Source: Porogramme epimiltina (lineage: Eukaryota > Basidiomycota > Agaricomycetes > Polyporales > Polyporaceae). Taken from it: DNA of 27,499 nucleotides. The number at the start of each line of letters is the position of its first letter. Position 1 is the stretch's first letter. Location: the NCBI GenBank assembly GCA_900155495.1, contig FTLJ01000313.1:1-27499 (forward strand). The letters run 5' to 3'. The notes beneath the pieces were generated by a model. That model was not told where the DNA came from, searched no databases, and saw only the letters and a list, made by a program, of their open reading frames with translations. The position numbers were made by a program, and so were the translations under genes. Of this stretch, positions 8,320-18,408 are shown piece by piece.

Positions 8320-9247
8320 GGGGCCAGAGAACGAGCACAAGGGAAGAGTGGACTCGGTATATGCGCAAGTAGAGGCCCATGAATCCAGATATCTGGAGAA
8401 CGCGCCGCAGGAGCGCTATGACGTAGTACTAGTGCCCTATCCGTGGGGTAACACGCAGCGCTCATCGCGTATACGGGCCTCGAACGAGGAACGAACACGT
8501 GTATGCTGTATAACTAGCGCCAAACATTGAATATTAATATCCGATCCACGACACGACAGAAGACCGACGTCAAGAGAGAGACCGTAAGTAATTACCAGAA
8601 CGCGTAACATAATAACGACAGCGAGTACCGTAAAGTGTACCGGGGGGGGGCTCTACACAATTTAAACGGGGTGCGGGGTGCGGTATGCGGTATGCAAGGG
8701 GGCCGCCGAGGCGGGGGTAAGTGGGGGCCGGGGCGGAGATGGGGACGGGGACGGAGCAGGGGCGGCTCAGGGAGGGGCGCGCGGCCCCTCCCGAGCGTTC
8801 GACTTAAAAAGCACATAAGTTATCGTACAGTAAGCTTTAGGCGGGGAAGCGAGGGGCGCGTTGCGGCATCTACAGCGCCCCGCCGCCGGTTCGGGCGGCC
8901 GCGGGGACGGAGAGTGAGCGAGCGAGCGAGCGTGGGGGATGCGGGGCTGGGAATGCGGGCTGGGGGTGGAAGGCAGGGGTGGGATCCGATCCGGGAGCGA
9001 AGAGGTTCATTACAGTCGTGAAGGTGTGCAGTGCGTATATGTGCGGGGGTGGTGCGTGTGCGGGGTGCGAATGAATGGGGCGCAGGCAGCGGTATGAAGC
9101 GTCCGTGGGTATGCACAGATCTACATTCGGACACGGGGACGGGGCGAGGCGGCCGGGCGGACGGGGGACCAGACGGGGATGCCGGCGGAAAGGGCTAGGG
9201 GTGGAGCGTGGAGAGAGGCTCGCGGGCCCGAAGCCTGAGCTGGCTGT
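8320..9247. other. Intergenic: MCU promoter side and NT-C2 gene 3' flank
   Basis: This is about 930 bp between two minus-strand genes. It contains an AT-rich palindrome ATATTAATAT near 8530 and a strongly G-rich plus strand from about 8640 to 9200. A short GAGC reiteration lies near 8915-8930. Long open frames on the plus strand are products of the GC skew and have low-complexity Gly/Arg translations. I see no gene. Confidence 0.5.
8723..8750 (+). other. G-quadruplex motif
   Basis: Four runs of four or five G (8723-8727, 8730-8733, 8741-8744, 8747-8750) are separated by loops of 2, 7 and 2 nt. This fits the standard G3+N1-7 pattern on the plus strand. It lies downstream of the minus-strand NT-C2 gene, whose RNA would carry the C-rich complement. 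Folding in vivo is inference. Confidence 0.5.
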
Positions 9248-11001
9248 TTAGCCATTGCGCACGGGCACGGGCGGCGCGGGCGTCGACGGCCGGAACCCGG
9301 TGCGCAGGACGGGGGTGTTCGGGCGGCTCGTGCGGAGCGGCATCTTCTGCCACCAGTGCCTGGTCGCCGCCATGCTCGCGGCGTCGCTCGCCATGCCGGG
9401 GTCGTGCGCGCTCGAGTGCTCGCTGGCCCCGAAGCTCGCGCTGCTGACGCTGCTGTCGACCGAGCGCCGCCCGTGGGAGAGGTCCGCGAGGTCCGCGGAC
9501 GCGTTGAGGATGTCGTACGACTCGGGCGAGGGAGACCGCTCTAGCTGGGGCGGGGCGTAGTACGTGAACGGCGTCTGATCCGCCTCGTCACTAGGGAGCG
9601 GGTTGAAGAGGGCCTCGATGAGGTGCTCCGTCGTGCGCAGCCCGTACGAGTTCGCGAGGCGGTCGGCCTGTACGTGGCCCGCGCGGTCTGCGTACGGAAA
9701 CTCGCTGTCCTGCTCCGGCTTGTCGGCCCCGACGTACAGATCAAGCTCGCGGGCGAAGCGGGTGTTGAACAGGCCGTTGTTGGAGAGGATTCCAGAAACC
9801 GAGGCCAGAATCTCCCCCTTGCGCAACGGAGGCGGCTTGTAGTGCTTCTCCCCGCCGACGTGCTCCAACTCAATCGTGAGCTAAGTGCGAAGAGCGTCAG
9901 TCCGTAATCTAGGGGGGATCGCCGAAGAACCCGCACCTTCAGTGTCGCATTTGTCTTGCTCTGCCGTAGCAGGTACCGACGTGTGACCGACCCCGCGTCC
10001 GCATACTCCGCAAGGTTGAGGTATACCGCCCCTAGGCGCGGCTGCTGTGGCGAATCCGGATCCCCAGCGACGACGCGCTGAAAAGCAAGATGGTATCAGA
10101 CCGCCGCCCGAACGCATCATCCGACCAAGTTCCCATTCCCCGTTGCCACAGTTGGCGCGCACCGCAGCGCAGGAGCATGGTTTCCTACCACGCTCCGGAC
10201 GTTCGACACCCCGGGAATGGCAGCCTCCCTGGGCACGCCGCGGCGCGTTATCGACGGTGGGAGCAAGCGCGCCGATAACATCCCCGTCGCCCGCGGGCCC
10301 ATCACCGTCCCTGATGCGGAAATGAGAGGGCTCACCTGCAGGACCACGAGCTTCAGCTCGCTGGGAAGGAGGTCCCCCGTCTCGCGGTGCACGTCCATCT
10401 GCACCGCGACGTTCACCGTGTGCTCCCACTTGACGTTGTAGCTCTGCAGCCGCGCCCACGGCGTCGTCCCGCGCGACTCGGTCTGCAGAGGCGCAGCGGA
10501 CAGAGAGCCGGCCGACGGGCTCGCCGCAATCGGCGTGGGCGCGGCCGGGGGGTGCAGGAAGCCGAACGCGCGGTGCGCGTCGGCGTCGGTCGGGCTTCGG
10601 GGCGACTCCGCCGCGGAGCGGTCGTCCTCGGTCGTATCGGCGGCCGCGCTGTGTGTGCTGTCGCGCTCGAGGCCGTCACCCGAGTCTGCGTCCCCGCCCG
10701 CGTCCGCCCGCCCCTTCCCCTTCCCTTGCCCCTGCCCCGACAGCGTGCGGTGCGCCTTCATCTTCGATAGGAGCCCCGAGCCAGACTGGACGTTCTTGAA
10801 CTTCCACCGGACACCGAACTCGCCTTTGATCAAGGGCACATTTGAGAGTTGTTCGATGTGGAGGTGGACCTGGAAGACGGCATGTCTAGGAAGGAGGTGG
10901 CCGAGTTGGGTGCGAAGGCCGTGGGGCTGGGGGTTGGGTGGGGTGGAGGAGGAGTCCCCCGAGCTGGAGGTGGAGGCGGTGGTGTTGGAGTGCTGTTTCA
11001 T
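9248..11001 (-). CDS. NT-C2 domain protein (EEIG1/EHBP1-type)
   Basis: Three exons on the minus strand (11001-10336, 10077-9937, 9880-9248) encode 479 aa. The family feature is an N-terminal C2-like beta sandwich. It starts near residue 40 with LPRHAVFQVHLHIEQLSNVP and GEFGVRWKFKNVQSG. It continues through KWEHTVNVAVQMDVHRETGD, LLPSELKLVVLQ, LGAVYLNLAEYADAG and YLLRQSKTNATLKLTIEL. A low-complexity, Ser/Asp/Pro-rich insertion (about residues 85-180) splits the domain. The C-terminal third is Ser-rich and probably disordered. NT-C2 domains are thought to bind membranes or phospholipids; EHBP1 links vesicles to actin in animals. The role in this fungus is unknown. The first intron, 258 nt, is longer than average. 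It is divergent from the F-box gene. Confidence 0.85.
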
Positions 11002-11985
11002 GGTGGAGGGGCATTAGGGTGGGAGGGGAAGAGGCATCTCCGGGGATGATGGAGGTTGAGAGTATAAGTAGAAACCCGGGGGAAACGGAGACGACTGTCG
11101 TGTCGCGTCGCGGTGAGCATCACCCACACAAGCCACCGATCGGGCTCTGGGGTTGGGGCGGAGATCTGAGATCTGCTTTCGGAGTCCGAAGCTCATCATC
11201 TGCCCTGAAAGACCGCCCTTAATCCGCTTGCACGGCCGCTTGCTTGGTCACTACTGTAATGGTGCATTGTCGGCCGGCGTCGTACGCGTCTCGTCTGCTG
11301 GTGTCGAAGTTTAGAACACACCGCACCTCTGACAAACACCCATGGCGCCCTTTGAATATCAAAAGGAAGACTTCTGTCTTCTCTCGACGCAATCGGTGAT
11401 CCAAGCGGGGCGCAAACACGAGGCACCCCATCGGCGCTCTTGGTCACAGCATCGCGGAGGGCCTGGACCCCATTGAGCGGTGTAGGAGCGGGCTGCAGCC
11501 ACAGCCGTGGTGGCAACGCTGGCCCATCTCTCCTCCTGTCCACCCGCGACGTTGGTATGTGGCCGTGTCGATGCGCGGCCGGGCAAAATGTATGCGGGGG
11601 GTCAGCAGACCCGGAAAGTGCGGAGACGGCGGAACTCCAGGTAGCCAAGTTCTCGCGAACAAGAGACGTGGGCCTGCGCCGTGGCAGGGCGTGCCCCGGT
11701 GCCCGCATCCGCATCGGCCTATAAGCACGCAGGCTGAGGTGTGCATGCCTCGGACGCGCCTCGACGTGCGCGCGCTGCCTCTCCGCCGCGCCCCACCTCC
11801 TCCGCCTCCGCCTCCACCTCGCCCTCACGCCCGCGGGCCCTCCTCCAGCCCGCACCACGCCGTGGTGACATGACGGCCGCCCTGCCCAGCTCTCCTCTCC
11901 GCTCCGCACTTCTCCTCCGCGCCCCGCCGCCCGCTCTCCGCTCCCCCGCCCTCGCTTATCTGCCCCATCGCCCGGTACGCCCACC
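11002..11985. other. Divergent intergenic region (NT-C2 gene / F-box gene)
   Basis: These 984 bp separate the two divergent start codons and must hold both promoters. A TATA-type box for the plus gene is at 11720. The last ~200 bp before the F-box ATG are a C/T-rich tract on the plus strand, a common feature of highly transcribed fungal 5' UTRs. The left half shows no recognisable element. Confidence 0.5.
11720..11725 (+). promoter_or_regulatory. Possible TATA box of the F-box gene
   Basis: TATAAG occurs in the context GGCCTATAAGCACGC, 261 bp upstream of the chosen ATG at 11986. Use of this box would imply a 5' UTR of about 230 nt rich in C and T, possibly with its own intron. Confidence 0.35.
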
Positions 11986-14188
11986 ATGCCCACTCTCCCG
12001 TACCTCACCGACGCGGCCCTGCTCAACGTCTGGGAGCACCTCCTCGGCGACCTCGCCGCCCACGTCGCCCTCGCCCAGACCTGCAGCCGCCTCCGCGCCG
12101 TGTACGACACGGACGACGACCGGTGGCGCGCCGCCTGCTTTGTGGCGGGCTTCGGCCGGCCCCAGCGCGCGATCGAGGGCGCAGGCCTAGCCGACGACCT
12201 CTCGTGGAAGACCCTCGCATGCCTCATCGTCAAGCACGCCGCCCTCTGCGAGATTGGCAGCTGCATCCGCGCGAACGCCTGCTTCGGTGAGCGAGCATCG
12301 CCCTGGCCCGCCTCTCTTTTATCTCTGCCTCTTTCCTGGACCCGGCCTTCTCGACGAGTGCGCGGCAGAACGGCCGAGGTGCTTCCGCAGAGTGGTTAGA
12401 TGGCTCTCCAGTCCGGGTGGGCCCTGCTGCCGCCGCGGTGGCCGGCCCACCCCCGCGGGAGAGGCCCCCGGACGCGCGCTCCCGAGCGGCCTGCCTATGT
12501 CGTACCACCCCCTCCACGCGCATACAGCCTGCCTTTTTCCGGACGGACGTCTCTGGGCGCCTACCGCGCTCCCAGCCCACGCGCTCCCAGCCACAGCGCT
12601 CCTGCCTGGCGTCCCGGAGCAGTTCCTGGATACATAGTGCCCTACAACGCCCTTGTGGTGCACTGCGGCCCCCCGTTTGGCACCCGCACCCGGACCTTTG
12701 TGGCCCTTGTGATTCCATCGACGCTCCTCCCGCTCCCCGAGCGTGGTGGCGCTCGCGATCAATCGGGGTCTGTCGTGATCACCTGACGACCAAAGTGGAC
12801 ATACGCTCTCGGACCTTGGAACCTTGCCCTGAGGTTAAATTTGTAACCACAACAAGCGATGGGACAGGCGACGTCGTGTCTTACTCGCGCAGGGGCGCGG
12901 AGTGTGGACGTGCTCTTTGCGCGAGGTGTTCCTGAGTCTTTTTCAGCGACCGAAGATCCTCAGCACGCCGGTCGCCTATGGACCTACTGTGACATTGTGT
13001 ATCTGTCGACACATCCTTCTAGGATACACAACGTACACAACATAGGGGTCGCGAAATTCATACGCAATACTCCTGAACTAACGCCTCATGTGATTGGTGA
13101 AACCCGGAAACCCGTTCCGAGGCACACCGCCTATAGCATCCTTATAACCTTATGAAATCATACCGCTGTTCGAAAACTCTAGACTGTGCGCAAGTCCATA
13201 TTTTGTGCATTATTCTGTGCACAGAGTCAGCAGCCCTTGCCAGACTTATGCACCCTCGTGATAATCGAATGAGCTCTCGATCCATGGGCTGAGTCCAACT
13301 AGGATCTGCTCTAAGTACCCGTTCGCTCCGAAAGGCACCCGGACCTACCTGCATCTCATTTACCCACCCTTCACACTCATCCATGACGCGTTCTGAGGAG
13401 AAACTCGTACTAACACTTATTTGACAGCGGATCACTACTCGCGCCTGCCTTACACGCGGATACGCACGGTCGACCCATACAACGTCGTGGAGTTCCACCC
13501 ACTCTATTTCTACCTCCACTTCTCCCAATCTCCCCAGTCAACTTCCCACAGCACCCACAAGCGGAGCATCTCCGCGCACTTCCCCACGCCCTCGCCCTCC
13601 CCGTCGCCGTCGCCGTCGCCGTCGCCCACGCCGCCGTCCTCGGTGCCCGACGCGGTCTCGATCCTGCTCACGAACATGCCGACGTTCCCCGAGTGCCGGT
13701 ACGCGCAGTACGGCCCGCTGTGCGCGCACCCGAACGCGTCGTGCGCGTTCGCGACGTTCCCGCCCGTGCAGCGCCTCGAGTTCGAGAACGGCGACGGGGA
13801 GGTGTTCATGGTCGTCGAGAACACCGAGGGGTGCACGCTGCTCGACGTGAACCGCGCGCTCGCGCAGCTGTGCGTCCTCTCCCCCTCCTCTTTCCCTGTT
13901 ATCTTAGGTGCGCGCGCTGACGCGGCCGTCGGGTGGCTTATTTAGGGTGCCGTTCGACGACTACCACCTCGAGGTCGCACACAGCCACTACCAGGAGCTC
14001 GCATTCACCTCCGGGCTCTCGCTCACGCAGTACGCGGCAGCAGTGGCACGCGAGCGCGGATTCCTCGGCGACCATGAGTGCGTATGCAGCGCGAGTGCCC
14101 TTGGCTACGCTACGCGCACTGACGTAGCCTCCTTGACCTCTTACACAGGTACCCGTTCCTTCAACACATCGTCGGTGACGAGTACTGA
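11986..14188 (+). CDS. F-box-like protein
   Basis: Four exons (11986-12286, 13428-13846, 13908-14077, 14149-14188) encode 309 aa. The N-terminal 60 residues read as an F-box-like motif: LPYLTDAALLNVWEHLLGDL followed by AHVALAQTCSRLRAVYD. F-box proteins bring substrates to SCF ubiquitin ligases through Skp1; basidiomycetes have many with unknown targets. The rest (DHYSRLPYTRIRTVDPYNVV, VPFDDYHLEVAHSHYQEL, YPFLQHIVGDEY) looks like a conserved globular domain that I cannot name. A Ser-Pro repeat near residues 145-160 is encoded by a short GTCGCC reiteration. Phases close across all four exons only if the first intron is 1141 nt and the second uses donor GTGAAC at 13847. The exon 1-2 link is the least certain part, because an extra exon inside the long intron cannot be excluded. 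Confidence 0.78.
12287..13427 (+). other. Unusually long intron of the F-box gene
   Basis: The donor is GGTGAGC and the acceptor TTTGACAG, preceded by a perfect TACTAAC branch site (13408-13414), so both ends are credible. The 1141 nt interior has open frames on both strands but none with a recognisable product. The AT content rises after about 12950. I found no terminal inverted repeat or poly-A-like end that would prove a mobile insertion. Confidence 0.55.
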
Positions 14189-15710
14189 GGCCAGTCGAGG
14201 TGGAGCGGTGGCGTTTCCTGGGTTTCCGCGCGCGGACGTCCGACTGCGCGGATCGTCGGCGGCGGGGCGGGGGCAGGGTGGAGTCGACGTCCTTGGGTGC
14301 TTGCTTATTGGGGTCCTCGCAGCCCGTGCTGCGCGTTGTACATCAGGTTCATGACGAGGAGGTCCGTGCTTTGTATCACCATTCGTTCGTTTCTGCGGGT
14401 CTCGACGCGGCGCGCGAGAGTCGAGTGTAGACCTTTGGAGGCTGGAGTTTCAGCGATGAGATGGCCGCGACGTGCGCAGCACCGGCGCGGCGCTGCTCGC
14501 ACGACGGTCGCGCGATGCGGCGCGCACCTGCCCGACGGCGCATCGACGCGTCGTCGCGTCCTCTGCTGCCTTAACGAAGACCCGCGCGGCGGCGTTCCCA
14601 CACGTATGGCCGCAGAGGTGGCCTCGCTCATGGGAATGTCGGCCCACGGGGCCTCATGACCACCCAGGTCAAGTGCTTGTAGATATCACTTTTGAAGATG
14701 TGGCGCGTAGGACGTGCTTGAAGGCGTGTTCTCGTTCTGTGTGCCATCCTGGCGCGCCGGCATTGCAGCGATCCAGAGGCCGTGGACGGCAAGATAGGTC
14801 GGTGGCGGCCGTGCAGTGTGTCGGCATGGTGGGTGTGCCTTTTGTGATGTCGTCGTTGGGTTCTGATGTCTCTCTGAAAGTCCCAGGGAGGGCATGTGAG
14901 CATGCGGAACATACGGGCGCGCAGGGGCCTGCTAAAAGCTTCCAGCACGGTGTGCTGGGCGACAGGATGTGGTCGGAAAGCCCAGCTGACAGGGAGCTGT
15001 CAGATATACTTTGGCGCTGCTACGTAGAAGACGAAGTTTGGGTTACTTACCCCGAGCCGACTCGTTGCGTAGGTCGCGTTCTTATTGCCGGCGGGAGTTC
15101 TGAAGTACCTTGGCGCTTCTGCTCGGAAACAAAGAAGTCGGGTCGGGCGCTTGATTGACGCAGCATTATCAACACCGCGGATCTGGAGCGCCGTTGCGTG
15201 CTGTTCGTCATCGTCGTCGAGTGCGTTGTGGTCAGGTTCATCCGCGATCAAAGCCTGCTCATCCATGGGTGTACGTCATCTACCTGCGACCCACCCTGCT
15301 CCATCACTCACCTGGTTCTCGACAGACCAGGGACCCTCCAGGTCCCTATCACTCGCCCGCGATGGCGAACATCGCACTGAAAGCCCACCGACGCCTCCCT
15401 GGGCTGCTCGCCCATGCGGGTGAGCTGCGGCGGTACCAGCCAGCGGCCAGTTTTGCCGCATCACGGTCCCATTCAGTCTCTGGTATGTGCTCGCGTGCGC
15501 CGCTCTATACCGTTCTAACGGCGGCCCACCCTGCGACAGATAACGCTGGGCAGCACGGCAGCACTGTTCCAGCTGCTCTCGCGAGATGCGCACCGTGCTT
15601 CTGTCGCCTCATGACGACGCAGCCCCCGAAGCTCCTCCAGGGTCGCGCCCGGGGCTGGTGGCATATGCCTCCGCTCGCGTGCCGAGCGCGCCCCCTCCCC
15701 ATCGCCGACA
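14189..15710. other. 1.5 kb region without a confirmed gene
   Basis: This lies between the F-box stop and the protease promoter. It contains a perfect 7-bp inverted repeat CTGACAG-GGAG-CTGTCAG at about 14985-15002 and one candidate minus-strand exon (15051-15266). Other open frames have shadow-like composition and no family match. The segment may hold a rapidly evolving lineage-specific gene or degraded sequence. Confidence 0.4.
15051..15266 (-). CDS. Possible first exon of an unrecognised minus-strand gene
   Basis: The minus-strand ATG at 15266 sits in a good context (ACCCATGG) and opens 72 codons, MDEQALIADEP onward. An acidic run (DDDDEQ) is followed by a mixed-charge segment. The frame ends at a consensus donor GGGGTAAGT. 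A downstream open stretch to about 14600 could be reached by a ~54 nt intron ending in CTGACAG. No family is recognised. If real, the gene is divergent from the protease and would share its promoter region. The composition and donor are the only support. Confidence 0.22.
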
Positions 15711-15716
15711 TATAAG
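15711..15716 (+). promoter_or_regulatory. TATA box of the aspartic protease gene
   Basis: TATAAG in the context GACATATAAGCAGCC lies 92 bp upstream of the ATG at 15803. A C/T-rich leader follows (CCTCGCCGACACTCG and onward), typical of strongly expressed basidiomycete genes. Confidence 0.65.
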
Positions 15717-15802
15717 CAGCCCCAGCCCCGCCCTCTCCTCCCCAAGGCCTCGCCGACACTCGTCTCCGAGCCTCCATACCACCCTTTGCCTCGCCCGCCG
15801 CC

Positions 15803-17324
15803 ATGTTCGCGCGCACCGCCCTCCTCGCGCTCTGCTCCGCCGCCATCGCCGCCGCGTCGCCCGTCGTCGTGCGCGACCGCTCGCCCGTGACGCTCTCCGT
15901 CGCGCGGCGGCTGAACACGACCGGTGCGTCGACGCTGCTGCAGATCGACCAGGCGCGTGCGAAGGCGCTCAAGGCGAACGCGGGGACGTCCAAGAAGGCG
16001 TTCAAGTCCGCCGCGAGCCTCCTGAGCAGCATCGACGTCACGAACGGCGCGGTCGACTACACGGCGAGCGTCGGCGTCGGCACGCCCCCGACGTTCTACG
16101 ACCTCCTCATCGACACGGGCAGCTCGAACACCTGGGTCGGCGCCGGCCAGGCGTACGTCGAGACGAGCTCGAGCGTGGACACGGGCGACCTCTTTGTACG
16201 TCGGTTTTCTGCATTTGTGTGCCTGGGGGCTGCCTTCTGCGTTATCTGTGCAACGCTCATGTGGGCTTCGGGACCGCGCGATCGCAGGAAGTCATCTACG
16301 GCTCCGGACTTGTCTTTGGTGCGTTCGAATTCTATATGGCGCCTTCTCGCGCGATAGACTGATAAGCGCATCGTCGCAGGCGAGGAGTTCACGGACACCG
16401 TGACCATTGGCGACCTTGTGATCGAGAACCAGGGCGTCGGCGTCGCAGAGATCGCGTTCGGTTTTGGCGGCGTTGACGGGATCCTTGGGTGCGTCATCTG
16501 CCCCCGTGGCCGGTAGCCCCCACGCGTCCCTGAAGGCTGACACGATCCGTCATCCCAGCATCGGCCCCGTCGATCTCACCGAGGGCACGACCGAGAGCGG
16601 GGACCCCGTCCCGACCGTCATCGACAACGCGTTCGCGCAGGGCCTGATCAGCTCCGCGCTCGTCGGCGTCTCCTTCGAGCCCACGACCGAGATCTCCGTC
16701 ACGAACGGCGAGCTCACGTTCGGCGGCATCGACGACAGCAAGTACACGGGCGACGTCGCGTACGTGCCCGTGACGTCGACGTCGCCCGCGACGTTCTACG
16801 TCGGCATCGACCAGTCGATCACGTACGGCGCGGCGGGCACGACGGTGCTCGCGTCGACCGCGGGCATCACCGACACGGGCACGACGCTCCTGCTCATCGC
16901 GTCCGACGCGCTCGCGACGTACCAGAACCTCACGGGCGCCGTCGCGGACGGGAACACGGGCCTGCTCAAGCTCACGCAGGCGCAGTTCGCGAACCTCGAG
17001 AGCCTGTTCTTCCACATCGGCGACACCACGTACGAGTTCACGCCCAACGCGCAGATCTGGCCCCGCGCGGTGCGTTTTTTCTGCTTTTCCAATCCTTTGC
17101 TGGGGCTGAAGTTGACGATGCGCCATCGCTAGCTCAACACCGCGATCGGCGGCGACGAGGACAGCGTGTACCTCATCACGGCCGACCTCGGCTCCGACAG
17201 CGGCGAGGGCCTCGACTTCATCGACGGCATGACCTTCCTCGAGCGCTTCTACTACGTGTGGGACGTCGAGAACAGCCAGGTCGGCTTCGCGACGACCGAG
17301 TTCACGACGGCGACCACCAACTAA
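15803..17324 (+). CDS. Secreted aspartic protease, polyporopepsin type (family A1)
   Basis: Five exons (15803-16195, 16288-16318, 16380-16488, 16559-17069, 17133-17324) encode 411 aa. It hydrolyses peptide bonds at acidic pH outside the cell. The first ~19 residues (MFARTALLALCSAAIAAAS) are a signal peptide, followed by an activation propeptide to about residue 80. Catalytic Asp104 (DTGSSNTWVG) and Asp283 (ITDTGTTLLLIASDA) are present, and the flap Tyr135 lies in IYGSG. The C-terminal half (ELTFGGIDDSKYTG, LGSDSGEGLDFIDGMTFLER, FATTEFTTATTN) closely follows polyporopepsin of Polyporales, which is the best lineage clue in the window. The mature region contains no cysteine. Exon 2 is only 31 nt and carries the flap. 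A membrane anchor or GPI signal is absent, so it is probably a free secreted enzyme. Confidence 0.94.
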
Positions 17325-17976
17325 GTTATGGACTTGCGGATCTTGGGACATTGGGCGGAGTTATATACCCTTGCTAGTCGGCGTTCGCTTGTATAGGGCC
17401 AATGAACAGATGAAAGAAGCTTACAACATTGCGTGTGTGCGTTGGGTGTATCAGTTGAAGTGTGCGGGCTATCTTTCAAACCTAGGGTCACATTAGAAAG
17501 GGGTAGGGGACGTGCTAGGTCGTCATTTGTGGAAGACGTGTGTTTGCTCGATATATGTGAGAAGGAGATACATAATGACATGCCCTTCGTTGTTTGACCA
17601 GACCTCGCACGCTTGAGTGGTTTAAGCATTGCCGTTCTCTTCAAATCGTCCTACCGTGACCGCGGTACGTCCTTTCGGTAGCAGACCCCTCAGAAGACCA
17701 AAGAGGAACGCGGCAAGCCTTGGGGCACACAGAAGGGAGGGTAGGTGGTGCCGGGTCATCTATGGAGAGCATTACAAATTATAGCCACCGAAGGGCTGTC
17801 ATCTTCGGAGGAGCTGGGGGGTACTGTACAGAGAAGCGCGTCCTACGATTTAGGACGGAAGCCCGCTATGCGTCACCAGTTGGACTAGAAAGGCAGACGC
17901 GGACTACGTTAGCTCACGGACTATTGAGTCATGGTACGATGTGTGCGCACCTGATGATGGAGTCCGTAAAGCAGCG
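17325..17976. other. Convergent intergenic region (protease / bL28m)
   Basis: These 652 bp between two converging stop codons must hold both terminators. The content is mixed, with no RNA gene, repeat or coding exon that I can support. A possible B-box-like TTCAAATC near 17640 lacks the rest of a tRNA. Confidence 0.5.
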
Positions 17977-18408
17977 TTATAGGCCGACCTTCGCCCCGTC
18001 CGTCGCTGCCGCTGCAATCTCCTGCTGCTTTTCCCGCACCATAACCCTCAGCCGCATACCCTCCCATCCCAACATGTCGGGTTTTGTCTTCAGCAGGTAC
18101 TGGTCGAACCCGCCTTGCTATGAACGCAGTCCCCGAGTGAGTACCCCAGCTGCGTTTGGCACGCAAGTTATGCTCACCTTCTTGGCTGTCCTCAGCGCGC
18201 GCGCAGTGATCTTCACGCGCATGAACTTCTGAAGCGTGTCGGAGAAGAGCCGTTTGTTGTGTACGTTGGGCAGCCACGTCCTGCGAGTCTTGTGCTTCGA
18301 GTTGGGTACGCTGTTTCCGTACAGCTTCGTCTTTCCGTGGAACAGACCCAGCTGCGCACGCTTGAAGGGCCCGCTGACTGCGGCGAACAGGGGTATTGAG
18401 GGGAACAT
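17977..18408 (-). CDS. Mitochondrial large-subunit ribosomal protein bL28m
   Basis: Two exons on the minus strand (18408-18178, 18117-17977) encode 123 aa; the intron is 60 nt. The core GLFHGKTKLYGNSVPNSKHK, TRRTWLPNVHNKRLFSDTLQ and MRVKITARALRTAKK is characteristic of L28 with the eukaryotic mitochondrial context (yeast Mrpl24). After the intron the protein continues with GGFDQYLLKTKPDMLGWEGM and a Lys/Gln/Glu-rich tail. The protein is basic overall, and the N-terminus (MFPSIPLFAAVSGPFKRAQL) may serve as a presequence. It is shorter than the yeast protein, which has a long extension. It is divergent from the isocitrate dehydrogenase gene, another mitochondrial product. Confidence 0.93.

Noticed and set aside
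8635..9021. 128-codon plus-strand open frame in the G-rich intergenic region
   Set aside because: Its Gly/Arg low complexity comes from G tracts; there is no domain or splice context.
12417..12935. Long plus-strand open frame inside the F-box intron
   Set aside because: The translation is Pro/Arg/Ser-biased with no family resemblance, no convincing start and no splice link to the F-box exons.
13590..13630. GTCGCC reiteration as a minisatellite
   Set aside because: It is in frame inside the F-box exon and encodes a Ser-Pro linker, a common coding low-complexity run.
13871..13907. A ~34-nt intron in the F-box gene starting at GTCCTC
   Set aside because: It is too short and has a poor donor. 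Donor GTGAAC at 13847 gives a 61-nt intron with closing phase.
16494..17351. 285-codon minus-strand open frame opposite the protease
   Set aside because: It is an antisense shadow with Arg/Glu/Val repeats mirroring codon bias. The plus strand encodes the conserved protease.
17577..17690. Possible tRNA with a TTCAAATC B-box-like sequence
   Set aside because: No acceptor stem, anticodon arm or A box can be folded around it.
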